Notes: a model not told the origin generated them from the sequence alone. DNA of 64,000 bases from Treponema zioleckii (GCF_014737315.1 NZ_JPUF01000001.1:62001-126000), one strand, 5' to 3'. Positions 18,111-27,642 are shown, numbered from the stretch's first letter. Made by a program: numbers and translations.

Positions 18111-19411
18111 TATTTTTCTTTATGTCTTCGGTCAAGTTCGTTGTAAACGTCTTTCCAAGTTACACCTTCTTTGTACATAAGGACGCTCACAAAGTAAAGC
18201 AAGTCTGCCGCTTCCCAAATCACTTCGTCTTTTGATTCGGCATCGTCGGTAAGCTCTTCTGCTTCTTCCATAACTTTTTCGCGAACACGTTTGTCGTCGA
18301 GGGTTGCGGTGTAGCTTCCTGGCCGCGGATTTGCGAATCGTTCCGAAATCGTTCCGTACAATCTTTCCAAATCTGATTTTGCGTCAGCCTCGCTTGTAAA
18401 ACAGTTGAAGCTTCCTGTATGGCATACGCCGCCGTGCGGAATTACCGTTGCAAGAACAGTGTCCCTGTCGCAGTCCGCGCGCATTTTTACTAGTTCCAAA
18501 AAGTGACCGCTAGTTTCGCCTTTAGTCCACAAAGTGTTTCTTGTTCGGCTAAAGAAAGTGAGTTTTCCTGTTTTAAAAGTTTTTTCAAATGCTTCGTGGT
18601 TTGAATATCCCATCATCAGAACTTCGCCCGAAGGAGACTGGGCGATGACAGGAATCATTCCGTCAACTTTTTCAAAATTAAGACAGTTTATGAATGAATC
18701 TTTGAGCGAAACCTTGCCTGTATACAAAGCCATTCCGAGCTGCACGTCACAACCGATTTTTTCGAGTTCTGCAATCTGTTCCAGACTGTTAACGCCACCC
18801 GCAGCGACTACACGGCATTTTACCGCTGCACGTAGGGCTTTTACGGCTTCCATGTCCGTTCCCTGCATACAGCCTTCTTTTTCTACGCAAGTGAACAAAA
18901 GTTCCGAGCAATATTTTTCGGCTTCCTTTGCTCCGTCGATGAGCGGAATATCAACGGTTTCTGTCCAGCCTTTTACGGCGATTTTTCCGTTGATTGCGTC
19001 AACCGAGATAATCACGCGCTGTTTGCCGATTGCTTTGTTCAGTTCTTCAAGAAAAGCGGTGTTCAAAATCGACTCCCCGGCTTTTGGAGAAGGATTCCAT
19101 GCCGCTGAGCCGACGATAACTTTTTCCGCGCCCAAAGAAATCAGTTCTCGCGCTTTTTTTACGTCGCGGATTCCGCCGCCAACGCGAACGTTTCCTTTTC
19201 GGAGAAGGGATTTTAAAAGAGCTGTGTTCTTTGTGTTTCCCTTTTCGTCCGTGTTTCGGAGAGCCTGGTCAAGGTCGATTATGGCAACCTCGCCATATTT
19301 ATCAAAATCAGAAATCAATGCATCAGCATCATCACGCTCTAGCACCAAATCCTTGCCGTTTTTCAACTGGACAACGCGTCCGTCTTTCATATCAATACTT
19401 GCGATTACCAT
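18110..19411 (-). CDS. Trifunctional histidine biosynthesis protein HisA-HisI-HisE
   Basis: One 433-residue chain appears to join three consecutive steps of histidine synthesis. Residues 1-235 are a HisA-type (ProFAR isomerase) barrel: SIDMKDG carries the first catalytic Asp, VRVGGGIRD a phosphate loop, VDAINGKIAVKGW the second Asp. Residues 245-345 are HisI (PR-AMP cyclohydrolase): LWTKGETSGHFLELV, DCDRD and CHTGSFNCF supply metal ligands. The last 80 residues are HisE (PR-ATP pyrophosphatase): YTATLDDKRVREKVMEEAEEL and EAADLLYFVSVLM. HisIE fusions are common; adding HisA in front is unusual. No other his gene is nearby. A TATAAT ends eight bases before the ATG and no Shine-Dalgarno is seen. 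Confidence 0.88.
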   Translation of the reverse strand: MVIASIDMKDGRVVQLKNGKDLVLERDDADALISDFDKYGEVAIIDLDQALRNTDEKGNTKNTALLKSLLRKGNVRVGGGIRDVKKARELISLGAEKVIVGSAAWNPSPKAGESILNTAFLEELNKAIGKQRVIISVDAINGKIAVKGWTETVDIPLIDGAKEAEKYCSELLFTCVEKEGCMQGTDMEAVKALRAAVKCRVVAAGGVNSLEQIAELEKIGCDVQLGMALYTGKVSLKDSFINCLNFEKVDGMIPVIAQSPSGEVLMMGYSNHEAFEKTFKTGKLTFFSRTRNTLWTKGETSGHFLELVKMRADCDRDTVLATVIPHGGVCHTGSFNCFTSEADAKSDLERLYGTISERFANPRPGSYTATLDDKRVREKVMEEAEELTDDAESKDEVIWEAADLLYFVSVLMYKEGVTWKDVYNELDRRHKEK

Positions 19412-19419
19412 AGTGCTTT

Positions 19420-19425
19420 ATTATA
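19420..19425 (-). promoter_or_regulatory. -10 element of the hisA-hisIE gene
   Basis: TATAAT on the minus strand, 8 bases before the ATG with no Shine-Dalgarno between; probable leaderless start. Confidence 0.55.
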
Positions 19426-19518
19426 TCAGAATGATGGCGTATCATGCTATAATCTGTCTGCATTCACACGAGTTCCGCATTACAAACTTGCAAGTGTAAA
19501 AAAATTGTCTGCACTACC

Positions 19519-19618
19519 GTAAAAAGCCGTTTTTGTTCACGCGGTGCAAGGTGCAAGGAAAACTATTGATGCCGCAAAGCGGCTCCCCTTGCAAACGTTC
19601 ACAAAAGCCGTTTTTTAC
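19519..19618. repeat. 100-bp nested inverted repeat
   Basis: An imperfect outer stem (GTAAAAAGCCGTTTTTG against CAAAAGCCGTTTTTTAC), a middle stem (TGCAAGG 19552-19558 with CCTTGCA 19587-19593) and a tip GCCGC-AAA-GCGGC (19571-19583) nest inside each other. It lies between the divergent his and dus genes. No second copy was noticed in this window. Confidence 0.55.
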
Positions 19619-19712
19619 TCTCGTTCCGACAATTTTTTGTCAACATGCTTATAAAGTGGAAATCGTGCCAGCATTTGAAAATAAACTAGACAACAGGACA
19701 ATTGAGGAAAAT

Positions 19713-20676
19713 ATGAAAAAAATCCTTGCGCCCATGGCAACTTTGAGCCACGAGGCTTTTAGAAGATGTGTCGCACGTTTTGGTGGCTGCGACGAATATT
19801 TTACCGAAATGATAAACGCAGGTTCTTTGATTCACATGGGACCTTTTGAAAAATTTTATTTGATGAGCGGGCCTGAGCCAGAAAAAATCGTCTGGCAGAT
19901 TACCGGCAGCCGCACAGATTACATGACCGAAGCCGCAAGAATCCTTTCTGAGCGAGAAGGGCTTGGAATTGACATAAACATGGGCTGCAGCGCACCTCAA
20001 ATTGCGAATACCGGAGCCGGCGTTGCGTGGATGCTGAAGCCACTCGACGAAACCCGAAATCTCGTAAAAAGCGTAAAAACTGCTTCTGGGCAAAAAAGAC
20101 TTTCTGTAAAACTTCGCTTGGGCGATGAAAATTTTACCGAGGAAAAACTTTTTGATTTTTGCAAAATGCTCGTTGACGAAGGTGTTGAGATGCTTACGCT
20201 CCATCCACGCACAAAAAAAGAAAAGTAACCGTGAGCATAGCCGCTGGCAGATTGTTGAAGATTTGGCGAAGAAATTTCCAAAAATTCCTGTGATTCTGAA
20301 CGGAGACATAAAAGACAAAAAATCTTATGATGATGCAATAAAAGCCTCTCCGTCAGCAAGCGGAATTATGATTGCGCGTGCCGCGGCTCAAAAACCCTGG
20401 ATTTTTGCAGAGCTTTCACTTTTGCTCACCGATGCTCGCATTGACTGTGAGCAGCTTGCGCTTGATTTTATAAACGACGTTGAGGAGTGTCAGCCAGAAG
20501 AATTCTGGAAAACCCGATTGCAACGGTTCTTTGCGTATTACTGCCTGAATTTTAGCTTCGCGCATTATTTTCAGACTCAAATGCTCAATGCCAAAGACAA
20601 CGACGACGCACGTGCAAGGGTAAGAGCCTATTTTGAAAAATGCCCAGACGATAAAATTCTTTTTCCAAAATCGTAA
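19713..20676 (+). pseudogene. dus: tRNA-dihydrouridine synthase (Dus), frameshifted
   Basis: Dus enzymes reduce uridine to dihydrouridine in tRNA using FMN. The first part runs from MKKILAPMA through INMGCSAPQ and TLHPRTKK, and the second continues as EHSRWQIV, PVILNGDI and GIMIARAAAQKPW. The two halves are in different frames. The break is at a run of seven A (20213-20219): removing one A joins RTKK directly to KSNREHSRW and restores a normal family protein of about 320 residues. As read, translation stops at 20228. GAGGA before the ATG at 19713 sets the start and excludes an upstream extension through the inverted repeat. It could be a real mutation, a phase-variable tract or a base-calling error. 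Confidence 0.85.
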
Positions 20677-20804
20677 AGAAGGCAATTATAAACTTGCGAG
20701 AGTAAAAATCTGTTGGTCGCCCGTTGCGCCGTTTCGATAATCTTTTCCAGAATTGATAGATTTCAATAGGGAAAAAAGTATTATCTTTTTGAAGAATTCT
20801 AATT

Positions 20805-20810
20805 TATAAT
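20805..20810 (+). promoter_or_regulatory. -10 element of the first 7TM-GGDEF-EAL gene
   Basis: TATAAT ends 7 bases before the ATG at 20818; no Shine-Dalgarno lies between them. Confidence 0.5.
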
Positions 20811-20817
20811 TTTATCG

Positions 20818-23118
20818 ATGAGATTTTTTTTTGTAATTGGCTCAATAATCTTTACAGTTTTACTTTCATACAGTGCATTTGCGATAGCTTTTAAACGTGA
20901 AAGCATCGCTATGCCGCTTTTAAAATTGAACATTGCGGTCCTTTTAGCTCTCATCTTTTATACAATCCCAATCATTTTTCCGGACGAAAAATATTCAAAA
21001 ATCGTTTTTTCGCTTTATCTTGCGGTTCTGGATTGGATTTTGTATCTGACATTTGAATACGCGTGCGTTTTTACCGAACAGTCGGCTTCGTTACGAAAAA
21101 ACAGGCTTTTTAAAATGGTGCTTTTTGATTTGGCGATTATCGATGGATTTTCAATCCTTACGAATTCGTTTACGGCGCACGTTTTTAAATTGCAAGCCGT
21201 TTATGAAGGTTCAACGTTTTCTTACTGGGCTATTCACTACGAGTTTTTCTTCTATATTCATGCTTTTTTGTGCTACATTATGGCGTTGAGCACAATTCTG
21301 GAATTGGTGCGAAAATTATTGCGTTCCCCGAAAATTTACAGAAAAAATTATCAGATTCTGTTGATTGCGTTTATTACTACGTTGATTTTGAATGCACTTT
21401 TCGTAACTTTTGGACGAATCACAAAAATCAATTATTCGGTCTTTTTGTATTCAATTCTTACGATTCTGGCTTTTTATTTTTCTTTTTATATTGTTCCTGC
21501 GGAAGCCGAAATTACGACTTTTTCGCAAATTACGGAAAATCAGGAAAGCGGACTTTTGTGTTTTGACGCGGACGGCAAGCTGATTCATGCGAACAAAAAG
21601 GCAACTTTGCGAATTCGCGACGACAAAAGAATCCTTGAGCAGATTGAGCTTTTCAGGAGTCTGAATTACGACAGAATTACCCGCGAAATCGAGTTCAACG
21701 TTGTTCCGACCGGAAGATTTTCTGCCGAAAAGCGTTTGTTTTTGGAGATTTTTAGAAATATTCGTGATTCCAAAAACAGGCTCATCGGAAGTTACATAAA
21801 ATTTGATGATATTACGGATGAACGCAAACGGCTCGAAGAAGAAACTTACAATTCAACTCACGATTCTCTTACCGGACTTTTGAACCGCAAAACTTTCTTT
21901 AAGCGAATGTGCGATATAATCCGAAACGACAGCACGACTCCGCGAATGCTTCTTTGTACCAACATAAAAAATTTTAAACTCGTGAACGATCTTTTGGGCG
22001 AGCATTTTGGGGATGAGCTTTTAAAACGGCAGGCCGAGCAGCTTGCCGCAATCAAAATGAACGACGTAATCGTCGGAAGAATTTCTGGCGACAAGTTTGC
22101 AATTTTGATGAACAAGCGCGATTTTGACGAAAAAGAAGCTGTAAAAGATACTCAGGCATTGCAGGATTTTATAAAAGGCATAAATTTCAAGCTTCATGTT
22201 TATCTTGGCGTTTACGAAATTGCCGACCCTTACGAAAATGTTTCTCAAATGTACGACAAAGCTTTGCTTGCCATAAAAAGCATTCAAGGCGATTATGACC
22301 AGTCAATTTCTTTCTACGATTCCGGAATGATGGATTCGCTTGCCGACCGCAAGAACATTACGAATGATTTTGTGTCCGCTCTCGAAGAACGGCAGTTCTG
22401 CATGTATCTGCAACCGCAAGTTCGTAGCTCAGACCAAAAACTTATGGGGGCCGAGGCGTTGGTGCGCTGGAATCATCCTGAACGGGGGCTTATTTTTCCT
22501 AACTCGTTCGTTGGGATTCTTGAGGATATGGGACTTTTGCACCGTTTGGACAAGTACATTTGGGAAGAAGCTGCAAAGCAGGTTGCCGAATGGCAGAAAA
22601 GGGGCATTGACTTGTACATTGCCGTAAATATTTCGGCGAAAGATTTTTATTATCTTGATTTGTACAAGAGTTTTACGGAACTTGTGGAAAAATACAAAAT
22701 CTCGCCGAAAAATCTAAAACTTGAAATTACCGAGACCGTTCTTATGCACGACATTGACTTGCACAAGACTGTAATCGACAATTTGCAGGAGTACGGCTTC
22801 CATATTGAAATGGACGATTTTGGAAGCGGATATTCGTCGCTGAACATGCTTAAAGATATTCGCTTCGATGTAATTAAAATCGACATGGAATTTTTGCGTG
22901 AAACAGAAAATACGACCAGAAGCAAAAAAATTCTTACGTCGATTATACAAATGGCAAAAACATTGGGAATTACGATTGTGACGGAGGGAGTCGAAAATGA
23001 TTCGCAAGTTGATTTTCTTACGGAAATCGGTTGCGATATTTTTCAGGGATATTATTTTTCAAAACCTGTGAGCGTTTTCGATTTTGAATCAAAATATTTG
23101 AAAGATTCGCCGGCATAA
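20818..23118 (+). CDS. 7TM-GGDEF-EAL signalling protein (probable c-di-GMP phosphodiesterase)
   Basis: A 766-residue membrane sensor for cyclic-di-GMP turnover. Seven hydrophobic helices fill residues 1-230, a PAS-like segment follows, then a GGDEF domain near 350-500 and an EAL domain from about 520. The GGDEF active site is degraded to SGDKF, so cyclase activity is unlikely. The EAL domain keeps its key residues: EALVRW, the Asn of NISAKDF, ITETVLM, DDFGSGYSS, the Lys of IKIDMEFL and TEGVEN. It should therefore hydrolyse c-di-GMP unless otherwise regulated. It is followed after ten bases by a paralogue with the same layout. Confidence 0.9.
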   Translation: MRFFFVIGSIIFTVLLSYSAFAIAFKRESIAMPLLKLNIAVLLALIFYTIPIIFPDEKYSKIVFSLYLAVLDWILYLTFEYACVFTEQSASLRKNRLFKMVLFDLAIIDGFSILTNSFTAHVFKLQAVYEGSTFSYWAIHYEFFFYIHAFLCYIMALSTILELVRKLLRSPKIYRKNYQILLIAFITTLILNALFVTFGRITKINYSVFLYSILTILAFYFSFYIVPAEAEITTFSQITENQESGLLCFDADGKLIHANKKATLRIRDDKRILEQIELFRSLNYDRITREIEFNVVPTGRFSAEKRLFLEIFRNIRDSKNRLIGSYIKFDDITDERKRLEEETYNSTHDSLTGLLNRKTFFKRMCDIIRNDSTTPRMLLCTNIKNFKLVNDLLGEHFGDELLKRQAEQLAAIKMNDVIVGRISGDKFAILMNKRDFDEKEAVKDTQALQDFIKGINFKLHVYLGVYEIADPYENVSQMYDKALLAIKSIQGDYDQSISFYDSGMMDSLADRKNITNDFVSALEERQFCMYLQPQVRSSDQKLMGAEALVRWNHPERGLIFPNSFVGILEDMGLLHRLDKYIWEEAAKQVAEWQKRGIDLYIAVNISAKDFYYLDLYKSFTELVEKYKISPKNLKLEITETVLMHDIDLHKTVIDNLQEYGFHIEMDDFGSGYSSLNMLKDIRFDVIKIDMEFLRETENTTRSKKILTSIIQMAKTLGITIVTEGVENDSQVDFLTEIGCDIFQGYYFSKPVSVFDFESKYLKDSPA

Positions 23119-23128
23119 AATAAAATAA

Positions 23129-25480
23129 ATGGAATCTCCAAAAACTTCAGTTTTTAGAGATGTCCTAAACTCAGGAATACCGAAAAACAAAATGAAAATT
23201 TCAAAAATTGTTTATACGATAGTTTTACTTTTAATCGTCTCAGTTTTGATGGTGCTCTTTGCCAAAATTCTTAGGAGCAGGAAAGAACACAAAAAAATAC
23301 TTTCGATTCCGTGTTTTCTTGCAATCGCCACGAGCATAATTTATCTTGGCTTTTTGATGAGCGAAAAATATAAAATCTCGCTGATTTTTGAAGAACTTTA
23401 TCTTATCAGCACGCTTTGGCTTGTAATGTCGATGCTATTTTTTACGTTGAAATTTTCAAAACTAAAAAAAACGATAAAGTCGGTTAATATCGGTCTTACG
23501 ATTTTGGGCGTAATCGATTCGGTTTCAATAATCGCAAATTCATTTTTTCATCATAGTTTTGATTTGGTAAAAATCGTTTCGGTTTATGATTTTTCGTATT
23601 GGGGCATTTATCTAAAGAACGTTCATTTTATTCATCTGGGACTTTGCTACGGCATAGCGCTTGCAAACGTTCTTGTGCTTTTTAAAATGCTTATTACGAG
23701 TCCGCGATTTTATAAACGACAGTTCGGAATAATTCTTATCGCATATCTTGTTACGGTTATTGCGAATTTTTTGAGCTACAATTTTAATTTCCCGCTGGAT
23801 TTTTCGGTGCCGCTCTATCCGCTTTTGGGAAGTTTTTTGACGTATTACACGTCATTTGGTTTTCCGAAAGAACTTTTGCAAAAGATTCTGGCTACTTTTT
23901 GTCTTTCAATGGACGAGGCTGCGGTTTATTATGATATTGACGGCAGATGCAAATGGATGAATTCTCAGGCGGAAAATCTTTTTAACAGTTACGAAGATGC
24001 CGAACAGTACCGCGAGTCTTGGCTCAGCATTCCCCGCGACAATATTTCTGACCAGACGGACAGTTTTTTTTACGGCGGCAAGTCCCATCATTTTCAGGTG
24101 GAATACAAAGACACGTCTGATTTAAAAGACAAAAACGAAGGTGAGTTGTCTAAAATCGGTTCCTTTTTGATTTTTGTGGACAAAACGGAAGAAATAAATC
24201 AGATTCAGAAGGAGCAATACGAAGGCTCCCACGATGATTTGACAGGTGCGCTTAACCGCTTTGGATTTTTTAAGCAGGTGAACGAGGCTATTTCCCGGAA
24301 TTCCACGGAAGGCATGATTCTGATTTGCTCGAACATCAAGAATTTTAAAATGATAAACGAGATTTTTGGTGAAAAAGCCGGCGATGCGATTTTAAAGAAA
24401 GTCGTTGCGGTAACAAAGGTTTCTGTCGTCAGCGGAATGATTTTTGGCCGCATAAATGATGATAAATTTGCGCTTTACATGCCAAAATCCAGCTTTAAGG
24501 AAGATTTTTTCCTTGAAAAACTAAAATCTATGCAGACCGTTACTCTGAACACGCTTTACAAAATTCACTTTCAGTTCGGAATTTACGAGCCACGCAAACG
24601 TTTTGAGAATGCCCAGATAATGTTCGACAAGGCCTTGATTGCAATCAATGCTATTTCAAATGATTTGTCACGTGTTTTTGCGCGTTACGATTCGAATCTC
24701 ATGGACAAGCTTCTTGAAGAAAAAAATATTCTCGGCGAGTTTGACCAGGCGATTGAGGAAGGGCAATTTAAAATGTATCTTCAGCCGCAAATTGGGGTGG
24801 ACGGTTCGTTTTTTGGTGCGGAAGCCCTTGCGCGTTGGCAACACCCGACCCGCGGATTCATTTATCCAAAATCTTTCATTTCTGTTCTTGATAAAGCCGG
24901 GCTTCTTTACAGGCTCGACCGTTATATTTGGGAGCAGGCCGCCCGCCAGATACGCGATTGGAATGAGCGCGGACTTGGCGACGTGCATATTTCCGTGAAC
25001 GTTTCGGCAAAGGCCTTTTATTTTATTGATATTTACAAGACTTTTACAGGACTGGTTGAAAAATACAAAATCAATCCGTCGCACTTAAAAATCGAAATTA
25101 CCGAAACTGTAATTATGACGGATTTTAAGAAAGCCATGCTGCTCTTTTCAAAATTGCAGGAATATGGTTTTCAGATTGAAATTGATGATTTTGGAAGCGG
25201 ATATTCGTCTCTCAATATGCTTAAAGACATTAAGGCTGATATTTTAAAAATCGATATGGTTTTTCTAAAAAAGACCGAAAACATGCGACGGAGCCGCATT
25301 ATTCTTGAATCGATAATTTCTATGGCAAAGTCCCTTGACATGATGGTTCTTACGGAAGGCGTTGAAGAGCGTGAGCAGGTTGAAATGCTCAAGGAACTCG
25401 GATGCGACACCTTCCAGGGCTACTATTTTTCAAAACCGCTCACCCCGGAAGAATTTGAATCGCAATATTTTACTTCGTGA
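23129..25480 (+). CDS. 7TM-GGDEF-EAL signalling protein, tandem paralogue
   Basis: A 783-residue protein with the same architecture as its upstream neighbour: seven N-terminal membrane helices, a PAS-like linker, a degenerate GGDEF domain (NDDKF) and a complete EAL domain (EALARW, NVSAKAF, ITETVIM, DDFGSGYSSLNMLKD, LKIDMVFL, TEGVEE). The pair probably arose by tandem duplication and then diverged in the sensor part. The start is uncertain: the ATG at 23129 has no ribosome site and is followed by a hairpin (23136-23159), so the ATG at 23192, just before the first helix, is a fair alternative. The 3' end overlaps the convergent mutarotase gene by 11 bases. Confidence 0.88.
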   Translation: MESPKTSVFRDVLNSGIPKNKMKISKIVYTIVLLLIVSVLMVLFAKILRSRKEHKKILSIPCFLAIATSIIYLGFLMSEKYKISLIFEELYLISTLWLVMSMLFFTLKFSKLKKTIKSVNIGLTILGVIDSVSIIANSFFHHSFDLVKIVSVYDFSYWGIYLKNVHFIHLGLCYGIALANVLVLFKMLITSPRFYKRQFGIILIAYLVTVIANFLSYNFNFPLDFSVPLYPLLGSFLTYYTSFGFPKELLQKILATFCLSMDEAAVYYDIDGRCKWMNSQAENLFNSYEDAEQYRESWLSIPRDNISDQTDSFFYGGKSHHFQVEYKDTSDLKDKNEGELSKIGSFLIFVDKTEEINQIQKEQYEGSHDDLTGALNRFGFFKQVNEAISRNSTEGMILICSNIKNFKMINEIFGEKAGDAILKKVVAVTKVSVVSGMIFGRINDDKFALYMPKSSFKEDFFLEKLKSMQTVTLNTLYKIHFQFGIYEPRKRFENAQIMFDKALIAINAISNDLSRVFARYDSNLMDKLLEEKNILGEFDQAIEEGQFKMYLQPQIGVDGSFFGAEALARWQHPTRGFIYPKSFISVLDKAGLLYRLDRYIWEQAARQIRDWNERGLGDVHISVNVSAKAFYFIDIYKTFTGLVEKYKINPSHLKIEITETVIMTDFKKAMLLFSKLQEYGFQIEIDDFGSGYSSLNMLKDIKADILKIDMVFLKKTENMRRSRIILESIISMAKSLDMMVLTEGVEEREQVEMLKELGCDTFQGYYFSKPLTPEEFESQYFTS

Positions 25481-26396
25481 TTGTGATTGACTGGTCGGCT
25501 GTGAATGACTTGCCAGGTTCAAGTGAAATCAATCCGCCTTTGTTTTCCCATGCGTGATCAGTGTTCTCTGCGTCAGCTGTGCCATACCACGGTTCAATGC
25601 AGTTGAAGCCGTTTCCGCTGGCACCTTCCGAACCTTTGCCGCCTTGCCAAACCATAAGATATGGGTAGCCTGCGCAATTTACTTTTACGAGCGAGCCGTC
25701 TTTTTTGTTGCGAAGTCCAACCCAGTTTGAGTTGAAAGCAGTAAAGAAATGTCCGTTTCCGAATCCTTCTGCGTTTATTGGGATGATTCCTGCTTCTTTT
25801 TCGCCGTAAGGTTTTGTGCAAGGAGCCGTTCCTTCCTCGTCAACTGCGAGCTGGGCTGCGTCGTTCAAGAGAACTGTTGTGAGAGGCTCTTTCTTTTCAA
25901 ATTCATATTGGTAGTCAGCGTTTGTTGTTCCTGCGGGGTCGGTGTTTCGTGGACAGCAGAATGCAGTGTGACTTCCGAGGCTAAAAGAAATTTCTGTGGA
26001 ATCTGTGTTTGTAACGGTGGTCGTAAAAACGAGTCCGTCGTTTTTTAATTCATAATGGGTTTTGAGCGAGAATTTCCACGGGAATTTGTCGGATGTTTCT
26101 TCGCTTTCAGTCAGTTCAAAAGTCGCGCTTGTTGCAGTCTGTTCAAGAAGTTTGTGCTCCAAATCGCGGCTCATTCCATTGTTTACAAGGTGATATTCTT
26201 TTTCCCCGACAGTGTAGAATCCGTCTTTAATGCGACCTACATGCGGAAAAAGAACCGGTGCGTGGAATTTCCAGATGCTTTCTGGACCTTCAAAAACGTA
26301 TTGAGTGCCGTCTTTTACGCTTCTAAAAGAATTGATTTCGGCACCGTGGGTGTTCAGGACAACTTCATAGTTGTCGTTTTTTAATGTAATAGTCAT
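25470..26396 (-). CDS. Aldose 1-epimerase family (galactose mutarotase-like) protein
   Basis: A 308-residue beta-sandwich protein of the mutarotase superfamily, which interconverts alpha and beta forms of sugars; a LacX/YeaD-type phosphosugar relative is possible. Visible landmarks are the early HVGRIKDG, the SLGSHTAFCCPR segment with the histidine expected in the active site, and the C-terminal CIEPWYG with the acidic residue that acts as base. There is no signal peptide, so it is cytosolic. A TAAACT ends six bases before the ATG. It faces the oxidoreductase gene divergently, and sugar metabolism is the likely shared theme. Confidence 0.85.
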   Translation of the reverse strand: MTITLKNDNYEVVLNTHGAEINSFRSVKDGTQYVFEGPESIWKFHAPVLFPHVGRIKDGFYTVGEKEYHLVNNGMSRDLEHKLLEQTATSATFELTESEETSDKFPWKFSLKTHYELKNDGLVFTTTVTNTDSTEISFSLGSHTAFCCPRNTDPAGTTNADYQYEFEKKEPLTTVLLNDAAQLAVDEEGTAPCTKPYGEKEAGIIPINAEGFGNGHFFTAFNSNWVGLRNKKDGSLVKVNCAGYPYLMVWQGGKGSEGASGNGFNCIEPWYGTADAENTDHAWENKGGLISLEPGKSFTADQSITITK

Positions 26397-26525
26397 GCAA
26401 TAAGTTTATGCCAAACCACCTTTACGGACAATATGGCTGAAAGATTTTTTTAGTTGAAAAACTCGTGTGGACGCGAATCGACTCAGCGGTTAAACTAAAA
26501 GTCGGAATTGAATCAAGGGGGTCTT

Positions 26526-26555
26526 GAAAAACTCTGTTAGTTTTTCGAAGTTCCC
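26526..26555. repeat. Short hairpin repeat, copy 2
   Basis: GAAAAACT and AGTTTTTC pair around CTGTT and are followed by GAAGTTCCCT, matching copy 1 at 3080-3110. Confidence 0.5.
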
Positions 26556-26580
26556 TCAAAAAAAGACAAGGGGCAAAAAA

Positions 26581-27642
26581 ATGAATTACACGGCAGCGTT
26601 GATTGGAACTGGAAGAATCGGTTTTTCGCTTGGTTTTGACAAAAAACGTGAGCAGCCTGCGAGCCACACGATGGCTTTGTTGCAGAACAAAAAAATTGAT
26701 TTGATTGCAGGTTGTGATTCTGATGAAGAAAAACTTGATGCTTGGAAAAACTTCGTCTCAAAAAAATCACATCGAAAAGATATAAAAACTTTTCAAACGA
26801 GCGAGTCACTTTTTGCTTCTGTGCACCCCGACATTGTTACCGTTGCGGTAAACGAAAACTCTCATCTTTCGGAATGCATTAACGCAATCAATTCTAAACC
26901 AAAACTTGTGATTCTTGAAAAGCCCGTTGCACTGGATTCTCTTGAAGCCGAAAAAATCCGTTTGGCGACGCAAAAAAATAACGTGCCTGTAATGGTGAAT
27001 CACGAACGCCGATTTTCGGCTGACTACGTTGCGGCAAAAGAATTTCTTTCAAAAATCGGGGAAATTCAGAGCGTAAAAGCGAATCTTTTTTCGGGACTGC
27101 GTGTTTACGGCGAAAAATACGAAGCGAGCGGAGCGTACAGTCTTCTTCACGACGGCACTCATCTCGTGGATATCGTTCATTTTCTTACGGATGAGGAATT
27201 AAAAAATCCGATTGTAACTGGAATTTTTAAGGACGAGCAGGGCGACGTGCGGAATTTTGAGGCCCATTTTGAGACAAAAAAAATCCCTGAAATCACTGTG
27301 TCTATGAGCGGGCGGAGCAAATTCTTTGCTTTTGAAATTGATGTTTTGGGCACTCTCGGCCGGATTTGCGTTGGTAACGGCTACGCAAAATATTATCTTC
27401 GTGAGGAATCAAAGTTGTATTCTGGATTTTATTCACTGACGAATCAAAAAATCAAATTGCCAAAAAAGACGGGTTATTTTTCGAATATGATTCAGAATGC
27501 GGTGGACTTTTTGGACGGAAAATCCACTCTAAAAAGTCCGCTGGAAGATGCTATAAAAGATTTAAGAGTACTGGAAGAAATCCGTGCACTTTTGAAAGAT
27601 GAAAATTCTGCTTCAATCCGTTCTGCGACCAATTGTCGTTGA
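26581..27642 (+). CDS. Gfo/Idh/MocA family NAD(P)-dependent oxidoreductase
   Basis: A 353-residue two-domain dehydrogenase. The Rossmann start reads ALIGTGRIGFSLG (a GxGxxG loop near residue 10), and the family EKP motif appears as VILEKPVAL with the catalytic lysine. A histidine pair in LLHDGTHLVDIVH sits where the sugar-binding helix is expected. The family oxidises or reduces sugars and cyclitols; the substrate cannot be read here. AAGGGG seven bases before the ATG at 26581 fixes the start. Downstream lies the repeat pair C1/C2. Confidence 0.82.
   Translation: MNYTAALIGTGRIGFSLGFDKKREQPASHTMALLQNKKIDLIAGCDSDEEKLDAWKNFVSKKSHRKDIKTFQTSESLFASVHPDIVTVAVNENSHLSECINAINSKPKLVILEKPVALDSLEAEKIRLATQKNNVPVMVNHERRFSADYVAAKEFLSKIGEIQSVKANLFSGLRVYGEKYEASGAYSLLHDGTHLVDIVHFLTDEELKNPIVTGIFKDEQGDVRNFEAHFETKKIPEITVSMSGRSKFFAFEIDVLGTLGRICVGNGYAKYYLREESKLYSGFYSLTNQKIKLPKKTGYFSNMIQNAVDFLDGKSTLKSPLEDAIKDLRVLEEIRALLKDENSASIRSATNCR

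Noticed and set aside
20208-20228. Programmed -1 frameshift in dus at A-AAA-AAG
   Set aside because: The second half of the gene is in the +1 frame; a -1 slip enters a frame that stops without encoding the Dus C-terminus.
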